Below, piece by piece: positions 1 through 8,884 of a stretch of 64,000 bases of DNA. This DNA is from JANNAT01 sp031422555 (GTDB lineage Bacteria; Pseudomonadota; Alphaproteobacteria; Rhodobacterales; Rhodobacteraceae): assembly GCA_031422555.1 (NCBI GenBank), contig JANPLZ010000017.1:6413-70412 (forward strand). Direction: 5' to 3'. How positions within the stretch are numbered: the stretch's first letter is position 1; every line of letters starts with the position of its first letter. The translations under genes and the position numbers were made by a program. The notes beneath the pieces were generated by a model. It had not been told where the DNA came from and did no database searches. It saw nothing but the letters and a program-made list of their open reading frames with translations.

Positions 1-569
1 CCCGACAGACCCGAACGCAGGCTTTGGATCCGCACCGGAAACGAAAACCGCATCTGAATGCGGGCGTCAAAAGACCCCAGATCACGCAGATAATCTTCCA
101 GCACCGTGGCGATCAATTCAAAGCTGAACGCCGATTCGGCATGGGTGTAAAACGACCGCATGATGCGGCTCATGTTGATGCCTTTTTTCTCGGCCTCAAG
201 GCTGACAGTGCCGGTGACCGATGTCTCAAGCGTTACCGGACCGCTATCGCGGGTGGCAAAGCTGATCGGCAGGCGAAAGTTGGAAATGCCCACGTGCTGG
301 ATCACTTGCTTTGCACCAATGATCAGGCTGCTGGGGCCGTTTTGCAAATCGGGCAAGCTGGCTTTATAAGCGTCGGTCACGATAAAGTCGTCAGGGTATT
401 GCCGCGACAACAGCGGATAGCTTTGCCCCAGCAACACGCCAGCCCCCGGATCAAGCGCCACAATCTGTGCATCCGTCGCCGCCGCCGCCCAGCGCCGCAA
501 GGTTGCCAGCGCCGCCTCGGCCTGCGCGCGATTTGGGGTGTGATCGGTGTCAGACAGATGGATGTTCAT
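1..569 (-). CDS. folE2: GTP cyclohydrolase FolE2 (3' end outside window)
   Basis: FolE2-class (type IB) GTP cyclohydrolase makes 7,8-dihydroneopterin triphosphate from GTP, the first step of folate synthesis in the cytoplasm. The start is the ATG at 569-567 with gaaagg upstream. The gene reads off the left edge, so only the first 189 residues are visible. The family signature is plain: LPDLQNGPSSL at residues 72-82, QHVGISNFRLPI at 90-101 and KKGINMSRIMRSFY at 127-140. No frameshift is seen. It is the last gene visible before the window edge and is transcribed in the same direction as metZ, about 80 bases behind it, so read-through from metZ is possible. Confidence 0.93.
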   Translation of the reverse strand, partial: MNIHLSDTDHTPNRAQAEAALATLRRWAAAATDAQIVALDPGAGVLLGQSYPLLSRQYPDDFIVTDAYKASLPDLQNGPSSLIIGAKQVIQHVGISNFRLPISFATRDSGPVTLETSVTGTVSLEAEKKGINMSRIMRSFYTHAESAFSFELIATVLEDYLRDLGSFDARIQMRFSFPVRIQSLRSGLS

Positions 570-652
570 GGCGTGGCCTTTCGTTAGCAACCGCATTACC
601 ACAAATAGGGCACTACGCGCCAAACCCAAACAAAGTCAGCAAATAAATGCCG

Positions 653-1834
653 TCAAATCGCGGCCAGCGCGTTTTGCAGGTCTGCTGTCAAGTCATCCAC
701 GTCTTCCAGTCCCACCGACAAACGGATCAACCCCGGCGTGATGCCAAGCAAATCTTTTTGCGGTTGTGGCAGGCGCTGGTGCGTGGTGGTAGCAGGGTGC
801 GTGGCAATGGATTTTGCATCGCCAAGGTTGTTCGAAATCTTGATGATTTCCAATGCGTTGCAGAACCTAAACGCCGCCGCTTTGCCGCCCTTGATATCAA
901 ACGACACCAACGTGCCGCCCGACCCCATCTGTGCCATCGCAAGCGCGTGTTGCGGATGGCTGGGCAGGCCCGGAAAGATCACCTTGGAAATCCGCGCGTC
1001 GCGTTCCAGCACGCCTGCGATCTGCAACGCCGCATCCGCCATCGCGCGGCAGCGCAAATCCAGCGTTTGCATGCCATTCAACATGATCCACGCGGTGAAC
1101 GGCGACATCGACCCGCCGGTGTGCTTCATATAGGGCTCGGCCACTTTGCGGATAAAGTCGCGGCTGCCACAGATCACCCCGCCCAGCGCGCGGCCCTGCC
1201 CGTCAATGTGTTTGGTGGTGGAATAGACCACAACATCCGCGCCCTGCGCCACGGCCTGACTGAAGATGGGCGTTGAAAACACGTTGTCGACGATCACCAA
1301 AGCCCCCATGGCATGGGCGATTTTCGACACTTCGGTGATATCCACCAACTCTAGTGTCGGGTTCGACATTGATTCGAAAAACACCGCCTTGGTGCCGGGG
1401 GTTACGGCCCCGCGCCAGGCATCAAGATCGGCCCCATCGACGAACGTGACCCGCACCCCAAACCGCGTCAGCACCTCTTCCAGCACATAAAGGCAGGATC
1501 CGAACAGCGCGCGCGATGACACCACATGGTCGCCCGCGCGCAACATCGACGCCAGCGCGCCATTGACCGCCGCCATGCCGCTGGCGGTGGCAAAAGCGTC
1601 TTCGGTGCCTTCCAACGCGGCGATGCGTTCTTCGAACATGCGGGTGGTGGGGTTGCCGTAACGGGCATAGATGAACTCATCCGCGCCGGCCTGCAAAAAC
1701 CGCGCTTCGGCGGCCTCGGCAGAGGGATAGACAAAGCCTTGGGTCAGATAGATCGCCTCGGCCATCTCGCCGTATTGGCTGCGGCGGCTGCCTTGATGCA
1801 CCAGTCTGGTGCGGGTTTTCCAACTGTCCGTCAT
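653..1834 (-). CDS. metZ: O-succinylhomoserine sulfhydrylase
   Basis: This PLP enzyme makes homocysteine directly from O-succinylhomoserine and sulfide in methionine synthesis. The protein is 393 residues, the usual length for the Cys/Met-metabolism PLP family. YARYGNPT at residues 56-63 and STTKHIDGQGR with the PLP lysine at 208 are typical of MetZ. The reading frame stays open upstream for another 231 codons, but the start at 1834 (MTDSWKTRTRLVHQGSRRS) matches family N-termini, and the upstream stretch is the SAM-II riboswitch leader and a divergent hydrolase gene. Expression is therefore expected to fall when S-adenosylmethionine is abundant. Confidence 0.95.
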   Translation of the reverse strand: MTDSWKTRTRLVHQGSRRSQYGEMAEAIYLTQGFVYPSAEAAEARFLQAGADEFIYARYGNPTTRMFEERIAALEGTEDAFATASGMAAVNGALASMLRAGDHVVSSRALFGSCLYVLEEVLTRFGVRVTFVDGADLDAWRGAVTPGTKAVFFESMSNPTLELVDITEVSKIAHAMGALVIVDNVFSTPIFSQAVAQGADVVVYSTTKHIDGQGRALGGVICGSRDFIRKVAEPYMKHTGGSMSPFTAWIMLNGMQTLDLRCRAMADAALQIAGVLERDARISKVIFPGLPSHPQHALAMAQMGSGGTLVSFDIKGGKAAAFRFCNALEIIKISNNLGDAKSIATHPATTTHQRLPQPQKDLLGITPGLIRLSVGLEDVDDLTADLQNALAAI

Positions 1835-1865
1835 GTCTTGCCCCGTCTGGCCGCTTTGGCCAAAG

Positions 1866-1895
1866 AAAAACCCCGGATACCAACAGGCCCGGGGT
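1866..1895 (-). terminator. intrinsic terminator in the metZ leader
   Basis: On the minus strand the hairpin CCCCGG...CCGGGG (arms at 1889-1894 and 1871-1876, 12-base loop) is followed at once by five T residues at 1870-1866. It lies just downstream of the SAM-II aptamer and about 30 bases before the metZ start, which is the expected place for a transcriptional expression platform. Confidence 0.75.
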
Positions 1896-1905
1896 GCAAA
1901 ACCCT

Positions 1906-1963
1906 GAACCTCTTTAGCGGCTTGTTTAACGTGGCCCGCAATCCGGTAACAAATTGCCACGGT
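1906..1963 (-). promoter_or_regulatory. SAM-II (SAM-alpha) riboswitch aptamer
   Basis: Read on the minus strand, CGTGGC (1961-1956) pairs with GCCACG (1935-1930) to form P1. It is followed by TTAAACAAGCCGCTAAAGAGG, here split as TTAAACAAG and CCGCTAAAGAGG, the conserved SAM-II 3' strand with its CGCTAAA core. The P1 loop contains ACCGGATTGCGG, which can form the pseudoknot with the CCGCT...GGT segment. This class is known upstream of metA, metC and metZ in alphaproteobacteria and turns the gene off when S-adenosylmethionine binds. Confidence 0.9.
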
Positions 1964-2095
1964 TGCTGACGTAACGCGACGGCGCGTAAAGGTCAACCTT
2001 GCGTCACGCAGCCGTAATGTTCTTTTCATCAAGCTGTCGCAGGCTGCTGTTATACCCACCATTATCGCCATGGGACACAGGAAAAAAGCAGCATA

Positions 2096-3001
2096 ATGCC
2101 GCACAGCCCGCTTCGCGTGAACGTGACCGCCGCCGGTTTGCGGCTTGATCTGGCGGATTTGCGCGCAAGGTTGGCGCACACGCCGCCAAATGCCCCGGTG
2201 GTGGTGATGGTCCACGGTTTTCGCTTTGCCCCCGGCGCGCAAGGCAACTGCCCGCACCTGCATATCTTTTCGATGACCCCACCCGGGGGTGACCGCACGG
2301 CGGTCAGTTGGCCCGGCCAGTTGGCCCAGGCGGGTCAGGCGGGGCTGACAATTGCGCTGGGCTGGCCCGCGCGGGGCAGTCTGGTTGCGGCCAGTTTGCG
2401 GGCACGGACGGTGGGGCGGGCGCTGGCCGATCTTGCCGTTTTGGTGCGCCGGATTGATCCCGCCCGCCAGTTGGATGTGATTGCGCATTCCTTGGGCGCG
2501 CGGGTGGCGCTGTGCGCGCTGCACCATGCCGAACCGGGGGCGTTCCGGCGGATGATCTTGCTGGCGGGGGCCGAAACCCTGCGCCCGGCCACAGCGGCGA
2601 TGGCCACCCCCGCCGGGCAGGCGGTGCAGGTGATCAACGTCACCACCCGGGAAAATGACCTGTTTGATTTCCTGTTCGAATGGCTGGGCATGGCCGGACT
2701 GGATACATCAATCGGTCAGGGCCTGCGCCGCCATGTGCCGAACTGGCTGGATCTGCAGATAGATCAGGCGGCAACCCGGGCTATTCTGGCAGATTTCGGC
2801 CATGCTTTGCCCGCGCCTCTGGCCCGGATATGCCATTGGTCGCCCTATACCCGGGCGGGCACGTTTGCGCTCTATCGGGCCTTGCTGACGGGGGGGCTAT
2901 CGCTCGCCGATCTGCGCGCGCTGCTGCCAACCCGCCCCGACCGGCGGTGGTCGCGGCTGTGGCACAGTTTGGCCTTGCCCTTCAGGTCAGGCACGGCATG
3001 A
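2096..3001 (+). CDS. alpha/beta-hydrolase family protein
   Basis: A 301-residue protein of the serine-hydrolase alpha/beta fold. The oxyanion motif HGF is at residues 40-42. The nucleophile elbow AHSLGA, with Ser132, resembles the A/GxSxG motif of esterases and lipases. No signal peptide is seen, so it is probably cytoplasmic. The substrate cannot be told from sequence. The gene is divergent from metZ, and its ATG lies behind a purine-rich stretch containing cagga. A glutathione transferase gene follows 28 bases downstream on the same strand and may be co-transcribed. Confidence 0.8.
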   Translation: MPHSPLRVNVTAAGLRLDLADLRARLAHTPPNAPVVVMVHGFRFAPGAQGNCPHLHIFSMTPPGGDRTAVSWPGQLAQAGQAGLTIALGWPARGSLVAASLRARTVGRALADLAVLVRRIDPARQLDVIAHSLGARVALCALHHAEPGAFRRMILLAGAETLRPATAAMATPAGQAVQVINVTTRENDLFDFLFEWLGMAGLDTSIGQGLRRHVPNWLDLQIDQAATRAILADFGHALPAPLARICHWSPYTRAGTFALYRALLTGGLSLADLRALLPTRPDRRWSRLWHSLALPFRSGTA

Positions 3002-3029
3002 TGCACCAACCCAACGGCGGAGCGTGGCT

Positions 3030-3725
3030 ATGAGCATTGATCTTTACTATTGGCCCACCCCGAACGGCTGGAAAATCTCTATCGCGCTGGCCGAGATGGG
3101 GTTGGCGTATAACCTGCATCTGGTCAACATCGGCACGGGCGAACAGTTTGAACCCGATTTCCTGAAAATCGCCCCCAACAACCGGATGCCGGCGATTGTG
3201 GATACCCAAGGCCCCGATGGCCAACCGATTGCAATTTTCGAATCCGGGGCGATTTTACAGTATCTGGCGCGCAAAACCGGCAAATTCTATGGCAGCACCG
3301 AACGGCACCGCGTGGCGGTGGATCAATGGCTGATGTGGCAAATGGGCGGTGTCGGGCCGATGGCGGGTCAGGCGCATCACTTTTTGCATTACGCCCCGGC
3401 GATGGAGCCTGCACAAGACCTGCCCTATGCCAAAGACCGCTACCGCCGCGAGGTCGGGCGGCTTTACGGCGTTCTGGACCGGCAATTGGCCGAAAACGCC
3501 TATGTTGCGGGGGATTTTTTGTCGATTGCCGATATGGCGATCTGGCCTTGGGCACAAAACTGGAAAGGTCAGGAACAGTCCATCGACGACAAGCCGCATT
3601 TCGCGCGCTGGCTGGCCGAACTTGCCGCCCGCCCCGGGTTTGTGACGGGCAAAGCCGTGGCCGAAGACCGCCGCAGCGACGCCGCCACCGACAAGCGCGC
3701 GCAAGAGATCTTATTCAAGCGTTAG
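3030..3725 (+). CDS. glutathione S-transferase, YghU/YfcG-like
   Basis: Thioredoxin-fold N-terminal half (LYYWPTPNGWKISIALAEMG) and all-helical C-terminal half give a standard GST of 231 residues. PTPNGWK in place of a catalytic Ser/Tyr/Cys start, and IFESGAILQYLA for the glutathione gamma-glutamyl site, fit the Nu-class disulfide-bond oxidoreductases YfcG/YghU. I start at ATG 3030 because ggcgga sits about eight bases upstream. A GTG two codons earlier (3024) is possible. Likely role: glutathione-dependent disulfide reduction in the cytoplasm. Confidence 0.88.
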   Translation: MSIDLYYWPTPNGWKISIALAEMGLAYNLHLVNIGTGEQFEPDFLKIAPNNRMPAIVDTQGPDGQPIAIFESGAILQYLARKTGKFYGSTERHRVAVDQWLMWQMGGVGPMAGQAHHFLHYAPAMEPAQDLPYAKDRYRREVGRLYGVLDRQLAENAYVAGDFLSIADMAIWPWAQNWKGQEQSIDDKPHFARWLAELAARPGFVTGKAVAEDRRSDAATDKRAQEILFKR

Positions 3726-3731
3726 GGGGTT

Positions 3732-4361
3732 TCAGGCGCTGGCCTGACCGCCAAATCCACCGCGCACCGTGCGCACCAGCGCCGCCATCACCACATGCGA
3801 CAACAGCGGCAGCAGCGCGAAATACAGCAACCACGTGGTTTGCGACGCGGTCTGCACCACGGTTTCATTCAGCAAAACCATCGCCAGATTATACACCGCC
3901 ATCACCCGCGTCATTACCGCATCGCCCGCCCGCATTTGCGGATCGGGCCAGAAATGCCGCACCAACGTGTTGCGGCCATCAATGACGTCAATCACGTAAA
4001 GCGCTGCGATAACAATGAAATACAGCGACAAGAACCGCTGACACAGCATCGGATCGGCGGCCCAGACCAACAGGCCCAACACCCCCGGCCCCAACACCAG
4101 TGTCAAAATCACCGTGGCACGCCCCGACAGGCTGGCCCGGGTCTTGCGGATGGTTTGGTCGGCCCGCATCGCCAGTCGCAGCGCAATTGCCGCCACAAAA
4201 GCCACCATAAAGGCCGCGCGGGCATCATCAAATCCGATCCGCAGCAACGGCCAGCCGATCAGGATAAACAGGCCCGGCACCAGCAGATCATAAGACACAG
4301 GCGGTGTGCGCCGGAAGATCCGAACAAAGCGGAATAGCAGCAAAGACAGATCGGTCAGCAT
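3732..4361 (-). CDS. polytopic membrane protein of unknown function
   Basis: A 209-residue hydrophobic protein with about five to six predicted membrane segments (for example LLVPGLFILIGWPLL, AAFMVAFVAAIALRL, VILTLVLGPGVLGLLVW, LYFIVIAALYVIDVI). No catalytic motif was recognised. The start at 4361 (MLTDLS) follows gaggga. An ATG nine codons upstream has no better site. It lies downstream of yciB and the EamA permease on the same strand, 133 bases after yciB, so it may be the third gene of a membrane-protein operon. Function unknown. Confidence 0.75.
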   Translation of the reverse strand: MLTDLSLLLFRFVRIFRRTPPVSYDLLVPGLFILIGWPLLRIGFDDARAAFMVAFVAAIALRLAMRADQTIRKTRASLSGRATVILTLVLGPGVLGLLVWAADPMLCQRFLSLYFIVIAALYVIDVIDGRNTLVRHFWPDPQMRAGDAVMTRVMAVYNLAMVLLNETVVQTASQTTWLLYFALLPLLSHVVMAALVRTVRGGFGGQASA

Positions 4362-4494
4362 CGGATTTCCCTCAAGATCAGGAGGCAACTGTCGAATGCC
4401 TTGGCGGCAAGGCCGCGGCGCAACTGTGGCAATATTGGGTTGTTTTGCACGGGTTGCGAAACCCGCCGGTCACAAAATGCCCGAAAAGCGCGCC

Positions 4495-5103
4495 TTAGTC
4501 CGGGTCGGTTTTCTCGGCAATGCCAAAGCGTTCGATCAGTTTGGCTTGGGCTATAAAGAACAAAAACAGCGCCGCGGTCAGACCAAAGGTTTTGAAATTG
4601 ACCCAGGTTTGGGTGCTGAAGTTGCGCCAGATCACCTCGTTCGCCACCGCGAGCCCGGCGAAAAAGGCACAAAACCGTTGCGTCAGGATCATCCAGCCCT
4701 GTGGCTGCAACGGCAGCGCCTCTTCCATCACCAGTTTCAGGTAGGATTGCCCGCGCAGCAAGCCGACGCCCAGAAGGACCGCAAACAACAGATAGATCAT
4801 CGTCGGCTTCATCTTGAAAAACCGCTCATCGTTGAAATAAACCGACAGGCCGCCAAAGACGATCACCAAAACCACCGTTGCCAACTGCATCTTTGACAGC
4901 TTGCCCGTCAGCGCCCACAAGATTGCAGTGGTGGCGATCAACAACGGCACAAAGGCCGCCGTCATCACGATAAAGCCGGAATATTCCGTGCCACCGATGG
5001 TGAACACCTGATCCTTGTATTTTGAAAACCCGATAAAAAACAACAAGATCGGGCCAATTTCCAGCACCATCTTGACGATTGGATTGATCTTTTTCACAGC
5101 CAT
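4495..5103 (-). CDS. yciB: inner-membrane septation protein YciB/IspZ family
   Basis: A 202-residue polytopic inner-membrane protein. The opening (VLEIGPILLFFIGF) and FKMKPTMIYLLFA and WMILTQRFCAFF segments are typical of the YciB (septation protein A) family, which in enterobacteria links the elongation and division machineries and affects envelope integrity. The longer reading frame to 5196 was rejected because ATG 5103 is two bases after the stop of the upstream permease gene, an operon-like junction. Its exact role in alphaproteobacteria is not settled. Confidence 0.9.
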   Translation of the reverse strand: MAVKKINPIVKMVLEIGPILLFFIGFSKYKDQVFTIGGTEYSGFIVMTAAFVPLLIATTAILWALTGKLSKMQLATVVLVIVFGGLSVYFNDERFFKMKPTMIYLLFAVLLGVGLLRGQSYLKLVMEEALPLQPQGWMILTQRFCAFFAGLAVANEVIWRNFSTQTWVNFKTFGLTAALFLFFIAQAKLIERFGIAEKTDPD

Positions 5104-5105
5104 CA

Positions 5106-6005
5106 CTATCCCGCCCACTCCATCACAACGGCACCTGCCGCGATTGCCGCCATCAGGGCCGTGCGCACCGGCCCCACCTTTTCGCCCAAAACCCACCAGC
5201 CGATCAAGGCCGCAAACACCGTCGAGGTTTCGCGCAGCACTGCCGCCTCGCCCACCTTGTCCAGCCGTGTGGCCAACATGATCGACCCGAAGCTGAAATA
5301 GGCAACCAGCCCCCCCAATACACCCCTTTGCAACAACGGCACCACCTGATTACGGGTTATTTTTCGCCACAGCGGATAGGTGACGGCAGGAATGAACACC
5401 CCGTCCAGCATGAAAAACCACGCAAGAAACGTAAACGGGTCCGCCGCCGCCCGGATGCCCCACGCGTCATAGGTGGTGTAAATCGCAACCAAACCACCGG
5501 TCGCAAAGGCAAACCACAGCGCGGGCACCATGGTGTCGCGGTTTTCCGTGATCGTGCGCAAATTATACGCGGCAAGCCCCAGAATGCCTGCCACCAACAG
5601 CCCCAGCCCCGCCCATTGCAGCGGCGCATACACCTCGCCAAACACCAGACCCGCGCCGATCACGGTAAAAAACGGCCCGGTCCCGCGCACCACCGGATAG
5701 ACCACGGTATAGGCACCGCGCGCATAGGCCATGGCCTGCAACAGCTTGTAGATGATGTGAATGCCCACCGCGCCCGCAAAGATCGGCCACATATGCGGCT
5801 CGGGCCATGGCACCACAAACAGCGCAAACGGCGCGGCCATGATGCAGTAGCTGGCATCAATGGCGGCGCGCGACAACCATGGATCATGCCGGCCTTTTTG
5901 CAGCGCGCCAAAATAGGCGTGCAAAACCGCGGCAAAAAGCGCAAGCGCCAAGGCCAGACGCGCGCCTTGCGGCGTGCCTTCCAGCGAAATCAGCCACGCA
6001 CTCAT
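5106..6005 (-). CDS. EamA/DMT-family permease
   Basis: A 299-residue protein with about ten hydrophobic helices in two similar halves, the drug/metabolite transporter (EamA) architecture. Each half ends in a conserved segment: VYPVVRGTGPFFTVIGAGLVFGE (read as VYPVVRGTGPF and IGAGLVFGE) and AAVLRETSTVFAALIGWWVLGE. It probably exports or imports a small metabolite across the inner membrane, but the substrate is not predictable. It is the first gene of a minus-strand cluster with yciB and is divergent from the MgtC-like gene. Confidence 0.88.
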   Translation of the reverse strand: MSAWLISLEGTPQGARLALALALFAAVLHAYFGALQKGRHDPWLSRAAIDASYCIMAAPFALFVVPWPEPHMWPIFAGAVGIHIIYKLLQAMAYARGAYTVVYPVVRGTGPFFTVIGAGLVFGEVYAPLQWAGLGLLVAGILGLAAYNLRTITENRDTMVPALWFAFATGGLVAIYTTYDAWGIRAAADPFTFLAWFFMLDGVFIPAVTYPLWRKITRNQVVPLLQRGVLGGLVAYFSFGSIMLATRLDKVGEAAVLRETSTVFAALIGWWVLGEKVGPVRTALMAAIAAGAVVMEWAG

Positions 6006-6081
6006 CCTAACGGGGAACGAAGCGACTGCAGGACGCGTTTCTCACGGTCATGGCAGCAACAATTTGATGGTGAGACACGAC

Positions 6082-6561
6082 ATGCCCTTTGCAGATCTGA
6101 TACAGGCGGAATTTGCCAACTCTTTTCAAGCAACACCTTTTGAAATCGTGGTTTTGCGCATGGCGGCGGCGGTTTTTTTTGGCGGGCTGATCGGCATCGA
6201 ACGCGAAGTGAACGCGGAAGGCGCGGGTTTGCGCACGCATATCATGGTATCGCTGGCGTCTTGCCTGTTTGCGCTTTTGGCGTTTGAAATGATGGCCGAC
6301 CCCACTGGCAAAGGCAGCGATCCCCTACGGCTGATCGAGGCGGTGACGGCAGGGGTGGCTTTTCTGGCGGCAGGGTCCATCATCACGTCAGGCGGCAAAG
6401 TCAAAGGGCTGACCACCGGTGCAGGCATGTGGATGGCGGGGGCTGCGGGTCTGGCTTGCGGTGTCGGCAATATTGCGCTGGGGGCGATGGCATCGGTCAC
6501 CGCGGTTGTGGTGCTTTGGTTGTTGCAACGCGCGTCACGAAAACTAAGCAATTCTGAATAA
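6082..6561 (+). CDS. MgtC/SapB-family membrane protein
   Basis: A 159-residue inner-membrane protein matching the MgtC/SapB N-terminal domain: RMAAAVFFGGLIGIERE and GLRTHIMVSLASCLF, then VAFLAAGSIITSGGKVKGLTTGAGMW (read as VAFLAAGSII and KVKGLTTGAGMW) and a last helix. The C-terminal cytoplasmic domain of Salmonella MgtC is absent, as in most SapB-type homologues. Roles in magnesium limitation and ATP-synthase control are known for MgtC itself. For this short form the function is uncertain. The start is ambiguous: ATG 6082 is preferred, ATG 6067 and 5974 are in frame. The gene converges on ftsY, with 17 bases between the stops. Confidence 0.82.
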   Translation: MPFADLIQAEFANSFQATPFEIVVLRMAAAVFFGGLIGIEREVNAEGAGLRTHIMVSLASCLFALLAFEMMADPTGKGSDPLRLIEAVTAGVAFLAAGSIITSGGKVKGLTTGAGMWMAGAAGLACGVGNIALGAMASVTAVVVLWLLQRASRKLSNSE

Positions 6562-6578
6562 CGCGGCACGGGGCACCT

Positions 6579-7637
6579 TCACTCGGCCACACCCACCAAG
6601 GCGCGGGCAAAGTCATCGGGATCAAAGGCTTGCAGATCGTCGATCTGCTCGCCCACGCCGATGGCATGGATCGGCAGCCCGAACTTGTCGGCCAGCGCCA
6701 CCAACACGCCGCCCTTGGCGGTGCCGTCCAGCTTGGTCATCACAAGTCCGGTGACATCGGCGATCTTGCGGAAAATCTCGACTTGGTTGATGGCGTTTTG
6801 CCCCGTGGTGGCATCCAGCACCAAAATGGTGTTATGCGGCGCGGACGGGTCTTTCTTGCGGATGACACGGACGATCTTTGCCAGCTCCTCCATCAGATCA
6901 GAGCGGTTCTGCAAGCGGCCTGCCGTGTCGATCATCAACAAATCCGCCCCATCGGCCTGTGCCTTGGTGAGCGCGTCAAAGGCCAGCGACGCCGGATCGC
7001 TGCCTTCGGGGGCCGTCAGCACCGGCACCCCGGCACGCTCACCCCAGACTTGCAACTGTTCCACGGCAGCGGCGCGAAACGTATCGCCCGCCGCGATGAC
7101 CACCGATTTTCCCGCCATCTTGAACTGGCTTGCCAGCTTGCCGATGGTGGTGGTTTTGCCCGATCCATTGACACCCACCACCAACACCACTTGCGGCTTT
7201 TGCGGATAAAGCGGCATCGGCCGCGCGACGGGGCCCAGAATACGGGCGATTTCGATGGCCAGGGCGCTGCGCAGTTCGGGGGTGGAAATGCGTTTGCCAA
7301 AGCGGCCTTCGGCGATATTGGCCGTCACCCGCACCGCCGTTTGCACCCCCATATCGGCCTGGATCAACACCTCTTCCAGACTTTCCAGCATGGCATCGTC
7401 CAGAATGCGGCGCGGCGCGTCACTGCGGCCCAGAAGGCGGCCCAGAAGGCCGGGCTTTTCGGGGTCGGCGGGGGGTTGGGTGCCAGATTGAGTGGCGGTT
7501 TGGGGGTGGATTTCGGGCGCAATTGTTGGGGTGACGCCGGCCAGATCAGGGGCGTCGGCCACCAACGCCTCAAGGCCCTCGCCGATTTTGTCAGAAGACC
7601 GGAACATCTTGTCGCGCAGTTTCTTGAAAAACGACAT
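6579..7637 (-). CDS. ftsY: signal recognition particle receptor FtsY
   Basis: The SRP receptor GTPase docks ribosome-nascent-chain/Ffh complexes at the membrane for co-translational insertion. The 352-residue protein has a short amphipathic N-terminus (MSFFKKLRDKMF), a low-complexity linker to about residue 70, the N domain, and the NG GTPase. G1 GVNGSGKTTT is at 155-164, DTFRAAA at 185-191, G3 DTAGR at 237-241 and G4 TKLDGTAKGG at 301-310. The long acidic A domain of E. coli FtsY is largely missing, which is normal in alphaproteobacteria. Confidence 0.97.
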   Translation of the reverse strand: MSFFKKLRDKMFRSSDKIGEGLEALVADAPDLAGVTPTIAPEIHPQTATQSGTQPPADPEKPGLLGRLLGRSDAPRRILDDAMLESLEEVLIQADMGVQTAVRVTANIAEGRFGKRISTPELRSALAIEIARILGPVARPMPLYPQKPQVVLVVGVNGSGKTTTIGKLASQFKMAGKSVVIAAGDTFRAAAVEQLQVWGERAGVPVLTAPEGSDPASLAFDALTKAQADGADLLMIDTAGRLQNRSDLMEELAKIVRVIRKKDPSAPHNTILVLDATTGQNAINQVEIFRKIADVTGLVMTKLDGTAKGGVLVALADKFGLPIHAIGVGEQIDDLQAFDPDDFARALVGVAE

Positions 7638-7763
7638 GCAAATCCCCCAAAGATGGCGTGGACCATGACCTAGTCACTTTGCCGCGCCGTGGAAAGGTCT
7701 GCGATGCGGCGGGCATCGGTTTGGGGGGCTGGTTCTTGGACGGTTGCGTGCTAAACTTGAAAA

Positions 7764-8831
7764 ATGCCGACGAAAACCGCCCGCCCCATGCCGATTTCCC
7801 TGTTTGCGGCCGCGTCTTTGACGCCGCTGTTGCTGTTAGGGTCTGGCGTTTTGGTCGGCGGGCTGTGGGTGGTGGCGGCCCTGCTTTACATGACGGTTTT
7901 TGCAGCACTGATGGATCAGGTGGCGGTCACTTTTCTTGGCGATGCGGACGACGGCGTTGAATTTCCCGGCACCGATGCGCTGTTGGTGGTGCTGGCCTTG
8001 GGCGCGTTGGTGCTGATGCCCGCCGCTGTCTGGGCGATTGCGGGCAACAGCGGTTTGTCGGGCCTTGCGCGGTTTGGGGTGTTCCTTGCGGCGGGGTTAT
8101 GGATTGGGCAGGTGGCCAATCCGGCAGCGCATGAATTGATCCACCGCGGCCATCGCGGCCTGTTCCGGTTGGGGGGGCTGGTATATTCGGTGCTGCTGTT
8201 TGGCCATCACACATCGGCGCACCGGCTGGTGCATCACCGCCATGCCGCCAGCGCCGATGATCCCAACACCGCGCGCGCAGGAGAAGGCTATTACAGGTTC
8301 TTGATCCGGGCCTGGGGCGGCAGTTTTCGACAGGGGCTGGTGGCCGAGACGGCACTGCGGGCGCGCGGCGATGGCAAAGGGCTGCACCCCTATGCCGCCT
8401 ATCTGGGCATAGCCGCGATCTGTCTTACACTGGGCTATGTCCTTGCCGGGGCCTTTGGAGCGTTGGTTTGGGTGGCGTTGGCGTTTCACGGTCAAAGCCA
8501 GTTGATGCTGTCAGATTATGTCCAACACTATGGCCTGACGCGGGCGCGGTTGCCGAATGGGCGGCTGGAACCGGTAGGGCCGCGCCACAGCTGGAACGCG
8601 CCGCAGTGGTTTTCCGCCGCTTTCATGCTGAACGCGCCGCGCCATTCCGATCATCATGCCCATCCGTCCCGTCCCTATCCGGCGCTGCGGATGCCATGCG
8701 CCGATGACGCTCCGCGCCTGCCTTGGCCACTGCCAACAGCCTGTATGATCGCGCTGATCCCACCGCTTTGGAAACGCGCCATCCGGCCGCATCTGGCCCG
8801 GTGGCAAACCCCCGCTGACCGGCGGATTTAG
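7764..8831 (+). CDS. AlkB-type alkane 1-monooxygenase family protein
   Basis: An integral-membrane non-haem di-iron hydroxylase/desaturase-fold protein of 355 residues. The histidine boxes of the AlkB family are all present: HELIHRGH from residue 123, HHTSAHRLVHHRH at 148-160, and NAPRHSDHHAHPSRPY at 291-306. Hydrophobic segments lie at about 11-48, 72-92, 104-120 and 215-245. AlkB enzymes hydroxylate terminal carbons of alkanes with rubredoxin as electron donor. No rubredoxin gene is next to it, so the true substrate could be another lipid or hydrocarbon. The gene is divergent from ftsY. Confidence 0.85.
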   Translation: MPTKTARPMPISLFAAASLTPLLLLGSGVLVGGLWVVAALLYMTVFAALMDQVAVTFLGDADDGVEFPGTDALLVVLALGALVLMPAAVWAIAGNSGLSGLARFGVFLAAGLWIGQVANPAAHELIHRGHRGLFRLGGLVYSVLLFGHHTSAHRLVHHRHAASADDPNTARAGEGYYRFLIRAWGGSFRQGLVAETALRARGDGKGLHPYAAYLGIAAICLTLGYVLAGAFGALVWVALAFHGQSQLMLSDYVQHYGLTRARLPNGRLEPVGPRHSWNAPQWFSAAFMLNAPRHSDHHAHPSRPYPALRMPCADDAPRLPWPLPTACMIALIPPLWKRAIRPHLARWQTPADRRI

Positions 8832-8884
8832 GGATGGCCGGGCGGCACGGGCTGCGGCAGGGTGGAAAGGATGGAAAGGGTCGT

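Noticed and set aside
653..2527. Extension of metZ to a 624-residue protein
   Set aside because: The extension covers the SAM-II riboswitch, its terminator and part of a divergent gene; MetZ homologues start at 1834.
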